Positions 25,985 to 34,157 of a stretch of 64,000 bases of DNA are shown here, in pieces. The DNA is from Natronorubrum tibetense GA33 (lineage in GTDB: Archaea > Halobacteriota > Halobacteria > Halobacteriales > Natrialbaceae): contig NZ_KB913017.1 in assembly GCF_000383975.1 (NCBI RefSeq), forward strand, positions 2,888,165 to 2,952,164, written 5' to 3'. Within the stretch, counting starts at the first letter, position 1. Each line of letters starts with the position of its first letter. The translations under genes and the position numbers were made by a program. The notes beneath the pieces were generated by a model that was not told where the DNA came from, did no database searches, and was given only the letters and a program-made list of their open reading frames with translations.

Positions 25985-26926
25985 TTAGTCGGCTGCCTGT
26001 GGCGGCTGATTGCCCGAGGGGACGGGACCGCCCTCGATCGTTTCACGAACCCACTCGACGGCCTCCTGTGCGGCCTTGCGGCCGTTGATCTGGCCGAGGC
26101 CGGGTTCGTACTCGTTCTTTGCGATCGTGAAGAACTCGTCCCAGTCCAGGTCGCCCTCGACGACCTCGTAGTCGCCGTCGTCGTTCTCGCGGATGCGCGG
26201 CTCGTCGGGAATCTCGAGCCCGTACTTCTCGGCTTTCGGGATGTACTGGTTGAGGAAGGCGGTCCGGAGTTCGTCGTTGGACTTCTGTTTCAGCCCGACT
26301 TCGGACGCGAAGCCGTGGTGTGTGCTCTTCTCGTCGGTCGGGCCGAAGAACTGGATAATACGGGGCCACCACGTTTCGAAGGCCTCCTGGGTCATCTCCT
26401 GTTCGTTCTTCGAGCCGCTCATCAGTTCGGCGAGAATGCTCTCGCCATGTTTGACGTGGAACCCTTCCTCGAAGCACACCTTGTCCATCGCGTGGGCGTA
26501 GGGCTCCCAGCTGGTCCGTCGGAGCGTCGCCTGTCGGCGCATCGCCGCACCGTCGACGAAGAAGGCGATCATCGCCGTTTCCGGCCACTTCTCCATCGGA
26601 TAGTGAAAGCAGTTGAGGAACTTCCCGTCGCCGTTGGCGAGGTCGTCTAACATTTCCTCGCGGCTCTTGACGCCGAGTGACTCCGCGGCCCGGTAGAGCA
26701 ACTGCCCGTGACCGATCTCGTCTTGGACCTTGGCGGAGAACGCCAGCTTACGGTCGATACTTGGCGCTTCCCGGATGAACGGACGCTCCAGGTACGCGCC
26801 CATGATCTCGCTGTTCGCGTGGAACTCGATCATCCGAGTCGCCGCCTTCCGGTACTCCTCGGGCATGTCGTCGGCGGGGCTAAACTCCCGCGGCCCCGCC
26901 CGGTCTTTGACTGTGTTCAGGTCCAT
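25985..26926 (-). CDS. paaA: Phenylacetyl-CoA epoxygenase catalytic subunit PaaA (di-iron)
   Basis: A 313-residue ferritin-fold oxygenase subunit: EFHANSEIMGAYLERPFI, KVQDEIGHGQLLYRAAE (Glu and His ligands) and VKHGESILAELM. With PaaC and PaaB it converts phenylacetyl-CoA to the ring-1,2-epoxide with O2. It is the first gene of the paaABCD-zinc-ribbon operon, divergent from the bat-type regulator. The electron-donating reductase PaaE is not present in the window. Confidence 0.93.
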   Translation of the reverse strand: MDLNTVKDRAGPREFSPADDMPEEYRKAATRMIEFHANSEIMGAYLERPFIREAPSIDRKLAFSAKVQDEIGHGQLLYRAAESLGVKSREEMLDDLANGDGKFLNCFHYPMEKWPETAMIAFFVDGAAMRRQATLRRTSWEPYAHAMDKVCFEEGFHVKHGESILAELMSGSKNEQEMTQEAFETWWPRIIQFFGPTDEKSTHHGFASEVGLKQKSNDELRTAFLNQYIPKAEKYGLEIPDEPRIRENDDGDYEVVEGDLDWDEFFTIAKNEYEPGLGQINGRKAAQEAVEWVRETIEGGPVPSGNQPPQAAD

Positions 26927-27026
26927 CGTTTCATCCGAATGAACGCTGTATACACCCTTAGAAATTGACCGCCATATAACGAGGTTTTATATGTTGGTGG
27001 CTGGTAACGGAACGCATACGTCCTAC
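26927..27026. promoter_or_regulatory. Divergent paaA / regulator promoter region
   Basis: About 100 bases. TTTTATATG (26985-26993) is a TATA-like box for the plus-strand regulator. ACCGCCATATAACGAGGT (26968-26985) is an 18-bp near-palindrome 42-59 bases upstream of paaA; 15 of 18 positions match the element before the ABC-importer gene at 32965-32982. It is a candidate binding site for the regulator at 27027 or another paa regulator. Confidence 0.5.
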
Positions 27027-27665
27027 ATGATCGACGAGTGTCTCGCGGTCGAATTCCGCGTTCGGAACGATGATTGCCCGCTTTCGGAGGCGACGCGAGC
27101 GGTCGACGTCGAGATCGGTGCCCAGCCGCCACAACACCGCAGCGACGGCTACGATCTGCTCCAGTTCGGGTCACCGAAGAGCGAGGAACTCACCCGCGTC
27201 TTGGACGATGACGACCGAATCTCGTACCTGCACGTCTCGAGGACCGACGGTCGCTACCGGTATCGCTGTCTCTCCAAAGAGCCGTGTGTCGTCCACCGGC
27301 TGATCGACGGCGGCCTCATCGTCGAGACGCTGCGATATCGCGACGGCGCGGCGATGATCTTCGGTGCAGTCGTCGGCCGCGATGTCCTCAAAGGCGTCAT
27401 GGAGGCGGCCGGCGAAACCGTCGGTGTCAAACTCGAGCGCGTGTATCCCCTTCAGTCCGAAGCGAAGGAATCTCCCAGCCATCGGTGGGATCTCACGCCG
27501 GCCCAGGAGGAGTGTATCCGCGCGGCCCTCGAACTGGGCTACTTCTCGATTCCGCGGGAGACCTCTTCGGAGGCGGTCGCCGACGAACTCGGGATCAGCA
27601 AATCGGCGTTTCTCGAGCGACTCCGTCGCGGCGAGGCGGCGCTGTTCCAGCAACTCTTCAGCTAG
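27027..27665 (+). CDS. Bat/HTH-10-type transcriptional regulator of the paa operon (inferred)
   Basis: A 212-residue haloarchaeal regulator. The N-terminal about 140 residues form a ligand-sensing-like domain; the C-terminal HTH-10 motif is RWDLTPAQEECIRAALELGY ... VADELGISKSAFLERL (about 155-205). HTH-10 (bat) proteins are one-component regulators. Divergent placement from paaA suggests control of paa genes. An earlier ATG at 26991 would overlap the TATA box, so the start at 27027 was chosen. Confidence 0.82.
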   Translation: MIDECLAVEFRVRNDDCPLSEATRAVDVEIGAQPPQHRSDGYDLLQFGSPKSEELTRVLDDDDRISYLHVSRTDGRYRYRCLSKEPCVVHRLIDGGLIVETLRYRDGAAMIFGAVVGRDVLKGVMEAAGETVGVKLERVYPLQSEAKESPSHRWDLTPAQEECIRAALELGYFSIPRETSSEAVADELGISKSAFLERLRRGEAALFQQLFS

Positions 27666-27714
27666 CGTGTCGGCTTCAACAGATACTTTTACCCGTAGAG
27701 AGGTGTGGTACCGT

Positions 27715-28107
27715 ATGGCAGATACAGACGCCGTTCGCCAGCGCATCGAGAGCGACGCCTACTGTGAGACGCTCGGAATCGACCTCGTTTCCCTCGAGCC
27801 CGGAACGGCGCGTACCCGACTCGAAGTCACCGAGGACCTGACGAACTTCCACGGGACGCCACACGGCGGCGCGATCTACTCGCTCGCCGATGCGGCCTTC
27901 GCCGCGGCCTCGAACTCCGAGGGAGAGACGGCGGTGGCCCTGGAGACGAATATCTCGTATCTCGAGGCGGTCGAAGTGGGGACCGTGCTGAGCGCTACCG
28001 CCGACAAAACGCACGACGGCGGGCGCACGGCCGAGTACGAGGTCGTCGTCACCGACGAGGACGACGAGCGAATCGCGACCTTCCGCGGACGGGTGTACAA
28101 GCCGTAG
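27715..28107 (+). CDS. paaI: PaaI-type hotdog thioesterase
   Basis: A 130-residue hotdog-fold protein with YCETLGIDLVSLEPGTARTRL, then the catalytic/CoA region FHGTPHGGAIYSLADAAFAA and the ending ATFRGRVYKP. It matches PaaI acyl-CoA thioesterases most closely of the three hotdog proteins here. ATACTTTTACCC about 30 bases upstream is a TATA-like box, so it may have its own promoter although it lies 49 bases after the regulator. Confidence 0.85.
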   Translation: MADTDAVRQRIESDAYCETLGIDLVSLEPGTARTRLEVTEDLTNFHGTPHGGAIYSLADAAFAAASNSEGETAVALETNISYLEAVEVGTVLSATADKTHDGGRTAEYEVVVTDEDDERIATFRGRVYKP

Positions 28108-28155
28108 CGTTCCCGACGCACGAGCGCGAAAAACAGACGGCCGCCGTACCGCTTC

Positions 28156-28878
28156 TTACGCCGTGACGCCGAGATACTTGTCGAGAATTTCCTCGTCGTC
28201 TCGGAGCGCTTCCGACGTCCCCTCGTAGACGACCTCGCCCTGGTTGATGACGTAGTTTCGGTCGGCGAGTTCGAGGCAGACGTGGACGTTCTGCTCGACC
28301 AGCAAGACGGTGATCCCCCGTTCGTTGAGCTCGGTAATGATGTCCATTACGTCCTGGACGATGTAGGGAGCGAGCCCTTCCGTCGGCTCGTCGAGCAAGA
28401 CGAGATCCGCGCCGCCGACGAGGGCGCGACCGATCGCGAGCATCTGCTGTTCGCCGCCCGATAGCGACGAACCGGCGTTACTCGCCCGCGCTTGCAAATT
28501 CTCGAACATCTCGAGCGCTTCGCCGACCGAGAGCGAGTCGATGTCCGGTGCGCCGCCGTAGTCGGCGAGTTCGAGGTTTTCCCGGACGGTTAGCTCCGGG
28601 AAGATCTGGCGCTCCTCCGGGACGAGCGCGAGTCCCTTCTTGGCCGTCTCCGTGGCATCGAGTCCCGAAATGTCCTCGTCACGGTAAGTGATGCGCCCGC
28701 TCGTCGGGGTGAGAATACCCATGATCGACCGGAGCGTCGTCGTCTTGCCGGCGCCGTTGCGGCCGACGAGCGAAACGATCTCTCCCTCGCCGACCGTCAG
28801 GGAGAGGTCGCGAAGCACTTGCGTCTCGCCGTATCCCGACGTCACCTCGTGGACGGAGAGCAACGGGCCGGCGCTCAT
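28156..28878 (-). CDS. livF: ABC transporter ATP-binding protein, LivF type
   Basis: A 240-residue ABC ATPase of the branched-chain amino acid (HAAT) family. Walker A is GRNGAGKTT, the signature LSGGEQQMLAIGRAL, Walker B VLLDEPTEGLAP. It overlaps livG by 4 bases and is last in the order SBP, livHM, livG, livF. It energises import across the membrane. Located in a phenylacetate island, the substrate may be an aromatic acid rather than an amino acid. Confidence 0.9.
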   Translation of the reverse strand: MSAGPLLSVHEVTSGYGETQVLRDLSLTVGEGEIVSLVGRNGAGKTTTLRSIMGILTPTSGRITYRDEDISGLDATETAKKGLALVPEERQIFPELTVRENLELADYGGAPDIDSLSVGEALEMFENLQARASNAGSSLSGGEQQMLAIGRALVGGADLVLLDEPTEGLAPYIVQDVMDIITELNERGITVLLVEQNVHVCLELADRNYVINQGEVVYEGTSEALRDDEEILDKYLGVTA

Positions 28879-29675
28879 TCCATCATCCCCCCGAGATAGG
28901 CGTCCTGGACGTCCGAATTCGTGGCGATTTCATCGGGCGTCCCCTCTGCAAGAATTTCTCCACGATTCAACACCGTGATGTGGTCTGAGAGTTCCATAAC
29001 GAGTTCGATGTCGTGTTCGATGAGCAACAGCGTCTGATCGACCAGCACCTCTTCGATCAGATCGATCGTCTCCTGGGTTTCCTCGACGCTCATGCCCGCC
29101 GTCGGTTCGTCGAACAACACGAGATCGGGTTCGGTCGCGAGGACGACACCGATCTCGAGGCGTCGCTTGTCGCCGTAGGGGAGTGCGTCCGCCGTTTCGT
29201 CGGCGACGTCTCGAAGTCCGATCCGATCGAGGATGCGATCGGTCCGGTCGTTCATGCTGTCGTACCGTTCGGTCGGTTTGAACAGCGACTGGAGGAAGTT
29301 GTACTGGTCGCGGTCGAGCGATTGGGACGCCAACCTGACGTTCTCGCGAACGGTGAGCCCGCCGAAGATATTCGAGATCTGGAACGAGCGTCCGATGCCG
29401 CGGCGAACGCGCTCCGACGGCGAGAGGGACGTAATCTCCTCGCCGTCGAAGTACACTGCGCCCTCGGTGGCGGGAAGTGCGCCGGTGATGAGGTTGAACA
29501 GCGTCGTCTTCCCGGCGCCGTTCGGGCCGATAATGCTCCGGAACTCGCCGCGTTCGACTGTCAGGTTAATGTGGTCTGTCGCCGTGAACTGTCCGAATTT
29601 CTTGACCAACTCTTCCGTCTCGAGAATCGTCTCTCCAGCGGTTCGTTGATTCGTTTCGGTCGTTTCCATAGCCAT
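28875..29675 (-). CDS. livG: ABC transporter ATP-binding protein, LivG type
   Basis: A 266-residue ABC ATPase. Walker A is GPNGAGKTT, Walker B VLFDEPTAGMSVEE; the signature region is ALPYGDKRRLEIGVVLA, the usual LivG variant of LSGG. The start overlaps the livHM stop (TAATG). A shorter start at the second Met (MET TETNQ) is possible. It forms the heterodimeric ATPase with LivF. Confidence 0.9.
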   Translation of the reverse strand: MAMETTETNQRTAGETILETEELVKKFGQFTATDHINLTVERGEFRSIIGPNGAGKTTLFNLITGALPATEGAVYFDGEEITSLSPSERVRRGIGRSFQISNIFGGLTVRENVRLASQSLDRDQYNFLQSLFKPTERYDSMNDRTDRILDRIGLRDVADETADALPYGDKRRLEIGVVLATEPDLVLFDEPTAGMSVEETQETIDLIEEVLVDQTLLLIEHDIELVMELSDHITVLNRGEILAEGTPDEIATNSDVQDAYLGGMME

Positions 29676-31633
29676 TAGTCGTCACCCTTAACGCTCGATT
29701 CGTCTGACGCCGGCTTCGGACCGGGTCCAGAGCCACCCGACACGTACGGGGCAAGTTGGGCCGGCAGCGAGACCAGCCCGCGCGGGAGGAAGATCACGAA
29801 CAGGACGAAGATCGTCCCGAGGACCAGCCGCCAGCGGCCAGTAAAGCCGGTGAGGAGTTCCTCGAGGCCGAAGAACACGCCCGCACCGATGATCGGTCCG
29901 TACAACGTTCCCATACCGCCGAGGATGACCATCACGATTACCTCACCCGAGTGGAGCCAGTAGGCGAACGACGGCGTCGCGTACCCCGCATTGAGGGTGA
30001 AGAGGCCGCCGGCCAGGCCGGCCAGCGCCCCGCTGATCACGAACGCGCGTCGCTTGTAGATGGTCGTCTCGTAGCCGATGAACGTGGATCGCTGTTCGTT
30101 CTCCCGAATCGACTTGAGCACGGAGCCGAACGGAGAGTTGAGCATCCGGCGAGTGAGCAGGAACGAGGCGATCAGCGCGCCCAGCGCAATGTAGTAGAAC
30201 AGCGACTGGCCGGTCAGTGCAACCGGGCCGACGTAGAACCCGATGTCACTGAGACTGAGACCCATTCCGGCGATCCCGTAGTACGTCGAGATGCCGAACA
30301 GCCCCTCGGAGCCGCCGGTGATATCGAGCCGATACAGCATGTTGTAGAACAACTCCGCGAACGCGAGCGTGATCATCGCGAAGTAGACGCCGCCGACCCG
30401 GATCGACAGGAAGCCGACGAACCACGCGATGGCGGCGGAGATGACGATCGCGAGGGCGATCGCGACGAACGCGGACTGGCTGACGTGCAACAGCGTGATC
30501 GCGACGGCGTACGCACCGAGGCCGTAGAACAGCGCGTGACCGAGTGACACCAGTCCCGTATAGCCCATCACGAAGTCCAGACTGAGTGCGAACAGTCCCC
30601 AGATGATGATTTCGACCATGAACGTGACGGCGTACGCCGAGTACAGCGTCCCCACGCCAAGTGGCACCAGTGCCAGCAAGGCGATCATGGCGATCCCCAG
30701 TCGCTTTCGCGTCTGGGGCTCGAGGAACCCGCCCGACCCGGTCAGTAGCTCGCCGCCTTCCTCTTCCGTTTCGACGCCGAACAGTCCGCGTGGCCGGAGG
30801 AGAAGGACGGCGATCATCAGCAGGAAGATCACCGTCCCCTCGAAGATCGGGGCGTAGTGCCGCAGGAGCGTCTGGATGATACCCACGAGCAGTCCACCGA
30901 CGACGGCTCCTTTGAAGCTGCCGAGGCCGCCGAGGACGACGATGACGAATGCCGGGATGATGACCGACATCCCCATTTCGGGGCTGACGCTCTGATAGCC
31001 GCCGAGGATGATCCCGGCGACGGCGGCGAGCGCCGCACCCATACCGAACACGAGCGAGTAGTACCGGTCGATGTCGATGCCGAGGTTGCGGACCATCTGT
31101 CGGTCCTGCGAGCCGGCGCGGATTATCAGTCCGTACTTCGTGTACTCGAGCATCGCCCAGACGGCAAACGCCATCGCGCCGCCGAAGACGATGATGAACA
31201 TGTTGTACACGCTGGCGTTGATCCCGATCACGTTGATCGTTCCCGTGAGGAGCTCTGGCACCGGGAGGCTGACGCTCCCTGGCCCCCAGACCAGGTATAT
31301 CAGGTCATTTATTACGAGCACCAAACCGAACGTGAGCAGGATGTGATACAACGGGTTTCGGCCGTACAAGGGTCGCACCGTGTATCGTTCGATTGCGACA
31401 CCGATGATACCGACGAGCAGCGGCGCGATGAACAGGGCGGCGAAAAACGCCGTCCCGCCGAACGGAACGACCAGTGCCAGTGCGAAGTACGCCCCCAGCG
31501 CGAACAGTTCTCCGTGGGCGAAATTGATGACGTGCATGACGCCGAAGATCACGGAAAGGCCAGCGGCTAACAGCACGTAGACCACGCCGATCGTCAACCC
31601 GTCGACGAGCGGTTGTAAGAATGCAGTAATCAT
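29675..31633 (-). CDS. Fused LivH-LivM permease of an HAAT-family ABC importer
   Basis: A 652-residue membrane protein. Residues about 1-290 are LivH-like (AAGLSVIFGVMHVINFAHG, VVLGGLGSFKGAVVGGLLVG); about 310-635 are LivM-like (DFVMGYTGLVSLGHALFYGL, MVILGGMGTLYGPIIGAGV). About 16-18 membrane segments result. The joining segment (VETEEEGGELLTGSGG) is hydrophilic. In most bacteria these are two genes. The fusion fixes a 1:1 permease pair. The C-terminal tail is Pro/Gly/Ser-rich. Confidence 0.9.
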   Translation of the reverse strand: MITAFLQPLVDGLTIGVVYVLLAAGLSVIFGVMHVINFAHGELFALGAYFALALVVPFGGTAFFAALFIAPLLVGIIGVAIERYTVRPLYGRNPLYHILLTFGLVLVINDLIYLVWGPGSVSLPVPELLTGTINVIGINASVYNMFIIVFGGAMAFAVWAMLEYTKYGLIIRAGSQDRQMVRNLGIDIDRYYSLVFGMGAALAAVAGIILGGYQSVSPEMGMSVIIPAFVIVVLGGLGSFKGAVVGGLLVGIIQTLLRHYAPIFEGTVIFLLMIAVLLLRPRGLFGVETEEEGGELLTGSGGFLEPQTRKRLGIAMIALLALVPLGVGTLYSAYAVTFMVEIIIWGLFALSLDFVMGYTGLVSLGHALFYGLGAYAVAITLLHVSQSAFVAIALAIVISAAIAWFVGFLSIRVGGVYFAMITLAFAELFYNMLYRLDITGGSEGLFGISTYYGIAGMGLSLSDIGFYVGPVALTGQSLFYYIALGALIASFLLTRRMLNSPFGSVLKSIRENEQRSTFIGYETTIYKRRAFVISGALAGLAGGLFTLNAGYATPSFAYWLHSGEVIVMVILGGMGTLYGPIIGAGVFFGLEELLTGFTGRWRLVLGTIFVLFVIFLPRGLVSLPAQLAPYVSGGSGPGPKPASDESSVKGDD

Positions 31634-31664
31634 TGGTTATCGAGACTGATTATCGATATCCGTA

Positions 31665-32930
31665 TTACAGCTCACAGCCGGTATCCTCACAGTCGGGTGC
31701 AGCTTCTTCCCCGGATAGTTCCTCGAGGAGTTCGACGTCGGCGAGCTCTCCCGAATCCGGTTCGACACACTCGCCCATCCAGACCGGGTTCATCGCCTGT
31801 TGGTCACACTCCCGGAACTCGTTCGGACCGAAGATCGTGTCGTGTTCCATGCCCGAGAGCGTCTCGGCGACCGTCGACGGATTCCGCGATCCAGCCTCGC
31901 GAATGCCGTTCGCAACCATCCGGATCGACTCGTAGCCGACGCGCGAGAAGTTGTCCGGCGGGTCCTCGTACTCGGCTTCGTAGGCCTCGACGAACTCCTG
32001 GTTGTCGCCGGTTTCGATCTCTGGAAGGTACCGAACGCCGCTGTAGGTGTTGTACGCCCCGTCTCCAGCCCCTGCTCGAACGGCCCGGAACGAACCGGTC
32101 GTCGTCACGATCGGAATCTCGTCCTGTAGTCCGCGTGCACCTGCCTGCGAGAGGAAGATCCCGAGGTCAGCCCCCGTCATCCCGACGACCAGCGCGTCGG
32201 CCTCGTCGCTAACGTCCGCGATCTGGCTGATGAACGCCTCGAAATCCGTCGATCCCGGATCGGACCGCGTGATACCGACCTGCTCGTAATCGTCGCTGAT
32301 CGACTCCATCCGCGTTTCGACCTCGTTTAACACCGACTCCCCGTACGCGTAGTCGGCGATGTGGTAGACGATCTGATCGCCTAACTCGTCGGCGGTCCAC
32401 TGAGCCATCACTTCCGCGATCTGTGCCGTGCTCGTCTCGAATCGGAACACATACTCGTTACAGTTTGCCCCCGTAATCGAGGTGTCCGCCGCCCCCGGCG
32501 TGTAGACGACCTCGTTCTCGAGTGCGAAGTCGTTGATCGCGAGCGCGGCCGAACTCGAAATACATCCCGTGATGAACTGTGCGCCGTCGGATTGGACCGC
32601 CTGTTCGGCCCGCTGGCTCGCCGTTGCCGGATCGAGTTGCGTATCGTAGTCGTCGTACTCGATCGTAAAGTCGTACTCGTCGCTTTCGTTGATCTGTTCA
32701 ATTGCGAGTTCGGTTCCCTGGTGTCGTTCTTCGGCGAGGTCGCTGAACTCCCCCGTGAACGGCTCGAGGACCCCGAATTGCACCGTATCGAAATCTTCGT
32801 CGTCCCCATTTTCCATCTCGTCCGGATCGCCGACACAGCCGGCTAACCCGGTTATTCCGGCAACGCTACCGGCGGTAATTGCCTTGAGAACATCACGTCT
32901 ACGCCCCTGTGACCTGCCACCTCGAGTCAT
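31665..32930 (-). CDS. ABC transporter substrate-binding lipoprotein, LivK/HAAT type
   Basis: A 421-residue periplasmic-type binding protein. A Tat signal (GRRRDVLKAITAGSVAGI) ends in the lipobox LAGC, so it is a Tat-exported lipoprotein. The mature part is the peripla-BP-6 fold (VQFGVLEPFTGEFSD, VVYTPGAADTSITG, YGESVLNEVETRM). First gene of the import operon, 31 bases before livHM. TTTTTATGG about 25 bases upstream of the start is the TATA-like box. Confidence 0.9.
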   Translation of the reverse strand: MTRGGRSQGRRRDVLKAITAGSVAGITGLAGCVGDPDEMENGDDEDFDTVQFGVLEPFTGEFSDLAEERHQGTELAIEQINESDEYDFTIEYDDYDTQLDPATASQRAEQAVQSDGAQFITGCISSSAALAINDFALENEVVYTPGAADTSITGANCNEYVFRFETSTAQIAEVMAQWTADELGDQIVYHIADYAYGESVLNEVETRMESISDDYEQVGITRSDPGSTDFEAFISQIADVSDEADALVVGMTGADLGIFLSQAGARGLQDEIPIVTTTGSFRAVRAGAGDGAYNTYSGVRYLPEIETGDNQEFVEAYEAEYEDPPDNFSRVGYESIRMVANGIREAGSRNPSTVAETLSGMEHDTIFGPNEFRECDQQAMNPVWMGECVEPDSGELADVELLEELSGEEAAPDCEDTGCEL

Positions 32931-32964
32931 ACCTTCTGTAGATTACACCCGACCATAAAAATCG

Positions 32965-32982
32965 ACCCCATTTTATGGCGGT
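32965..32982. promoter_or_regulatory. 18-bp near-palindrome shared with the paaA promoter
   Basis: On the minus strand ACCGCCATAAAATGGGGT; the plus-strand site at 26968-26985 is ACCGCCATATAACGAGGT (15 of 18 identical). Both have ACC at one end and GGT at the other and lie 35-60 bases upstream of the start codons of paaA and the substrate-binding protein. Candidate common operator. Confidence 0.5.
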
Positions 32983-33315
32983 TTTATAAGCAAATGTCGG
33001 CAATATGCGGTTCTCCTATCGAGATACAGATGTTCGGTCTATCGGTTCGCCACGATACCGTCAGCCACTCAAACATGACAGCTGACCGTGCTCGCGTGCG
33101 TTTGGCGGGCAGGTCCGGTTCGCGAGCGGCGGCCTGTTTTTCACAACGATCGGTTAGATGGCTCGCACGAGTGTACCCTCGGCAGTCCGCGAACGTTGAC
33201 GTTCGCTTTCGCGTACACTCACGCCCGCCGATGTGCGGCACCGATACCGCTGGACCGGTCCAGTGTATGGGAACGAGACCGGAACATTATGTGAGATGCA
33301 CACAATTACCGTTCT

Positions 33316-33711
33316 ATGTATCGGATACTGGTCGGGGTCGAAACCGACGAAGACCGGGCGATGGCACAGGCGTCGATGATCGAATCGCTTCCAGGGGCGA
33401 GCGACGAGGTTACGGCAATACTCGTGCACGTGTTCCAGGACAACCCCGAAGGGCGCTCGACACCACAACTCGACGGCGTTCGCCACGCGGCCGCGGCGTT
33501 CGACGAACACGGTATCGACTACGAGTACTACGAAGCGAGCGGCGAACCGGCACCGGAGTTGATCGCGGCAGCCGACGAACTGGACGTCGACATGCTCTGT
33601 CTCTCCGGGCGCAAACGGTCGCCGACGGGAAAAGTCGTCTTCGGAAGCGTCACCCAATCGGTTATCCTCGGAACCGATAGGCCCGTTGTCACCGTCAGCC
33701 CGGACGAGTAA
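33316..33711 (+). CDS. Universal stress protein (UspA family)
   Basis: A 131-residue UspA-fold protein. It has MYRILVGVETDEDRAMAQA and the ATP-binding GRKRSPTGKVVFGSVTQS (the G-2x-G-9x-GS pattern) with TDRPVVTV at the end. UspA proteins bind ATP or act as stress-related chaperones in the cytoplasm. It is divergent from the ABC operon. ACATTATG about 30 bases upstream is a plausible TATA box. Confidence 0.88.
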   Translation: MYRILVGVETDEDRAMAQASMIESLPGASDEVTAILVHVFQDNPEGRSTPQLDGVRHAAAAFDEHGIDYEYYEASGEPAPELIAAADELDVDMLCLSGRKRSPTGKVVFGSVTQSVILGTDRPVVTVSPDE

Positions 33712-34157
33712 GACATCGACTGGGCACCTCGAGCACCGACGACCGCGGCCGTTTCGTTCTCGAGCCACCTGCGCTTCGGCCGTTTATAAATGCCGCAAAT
33801 ACACGGATCAGTCGTGATGTGGTTTCGACACCGCCGTCGGGTGTGATCGCTCATGGCGACCGACACCTGCTCCGCGTGGGATCCGGCGAACTGTACGGAA
33901 ATCGAGGGTTGTCCACCCCGTTGCCCCCGGTTTATCGATAAGCGCGGCGACCCCTGATACGCGTCGGTGTAAAGCGAAATTCTCCGACCGATACCGCTTC
34001 GGTTGGGTTCAGACGGCGAGATACCGATGTTCGTGCATCCTCACGGAACCGACAGCGAGCGCTCGATCGGCCGCGTTCTATCACACCACCTGTCAATCAG
34101 GGTCGTGTGTGCATACCCCATGATTTTTATCGAGGCGCTCCGGATTGTCGAGTGAGG
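33712..34157. other. Intergenic region before the second paaK
   Basis: 446 bases, no gene supported. GATTTTTATCG at about 34130-34140 is a TATA-like box 20-25 bases before the ATG at 34158. A second AT-rich patch, GTTTATAAATGCC (33782-33794), has no matching gene. Confidence 0.45.
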
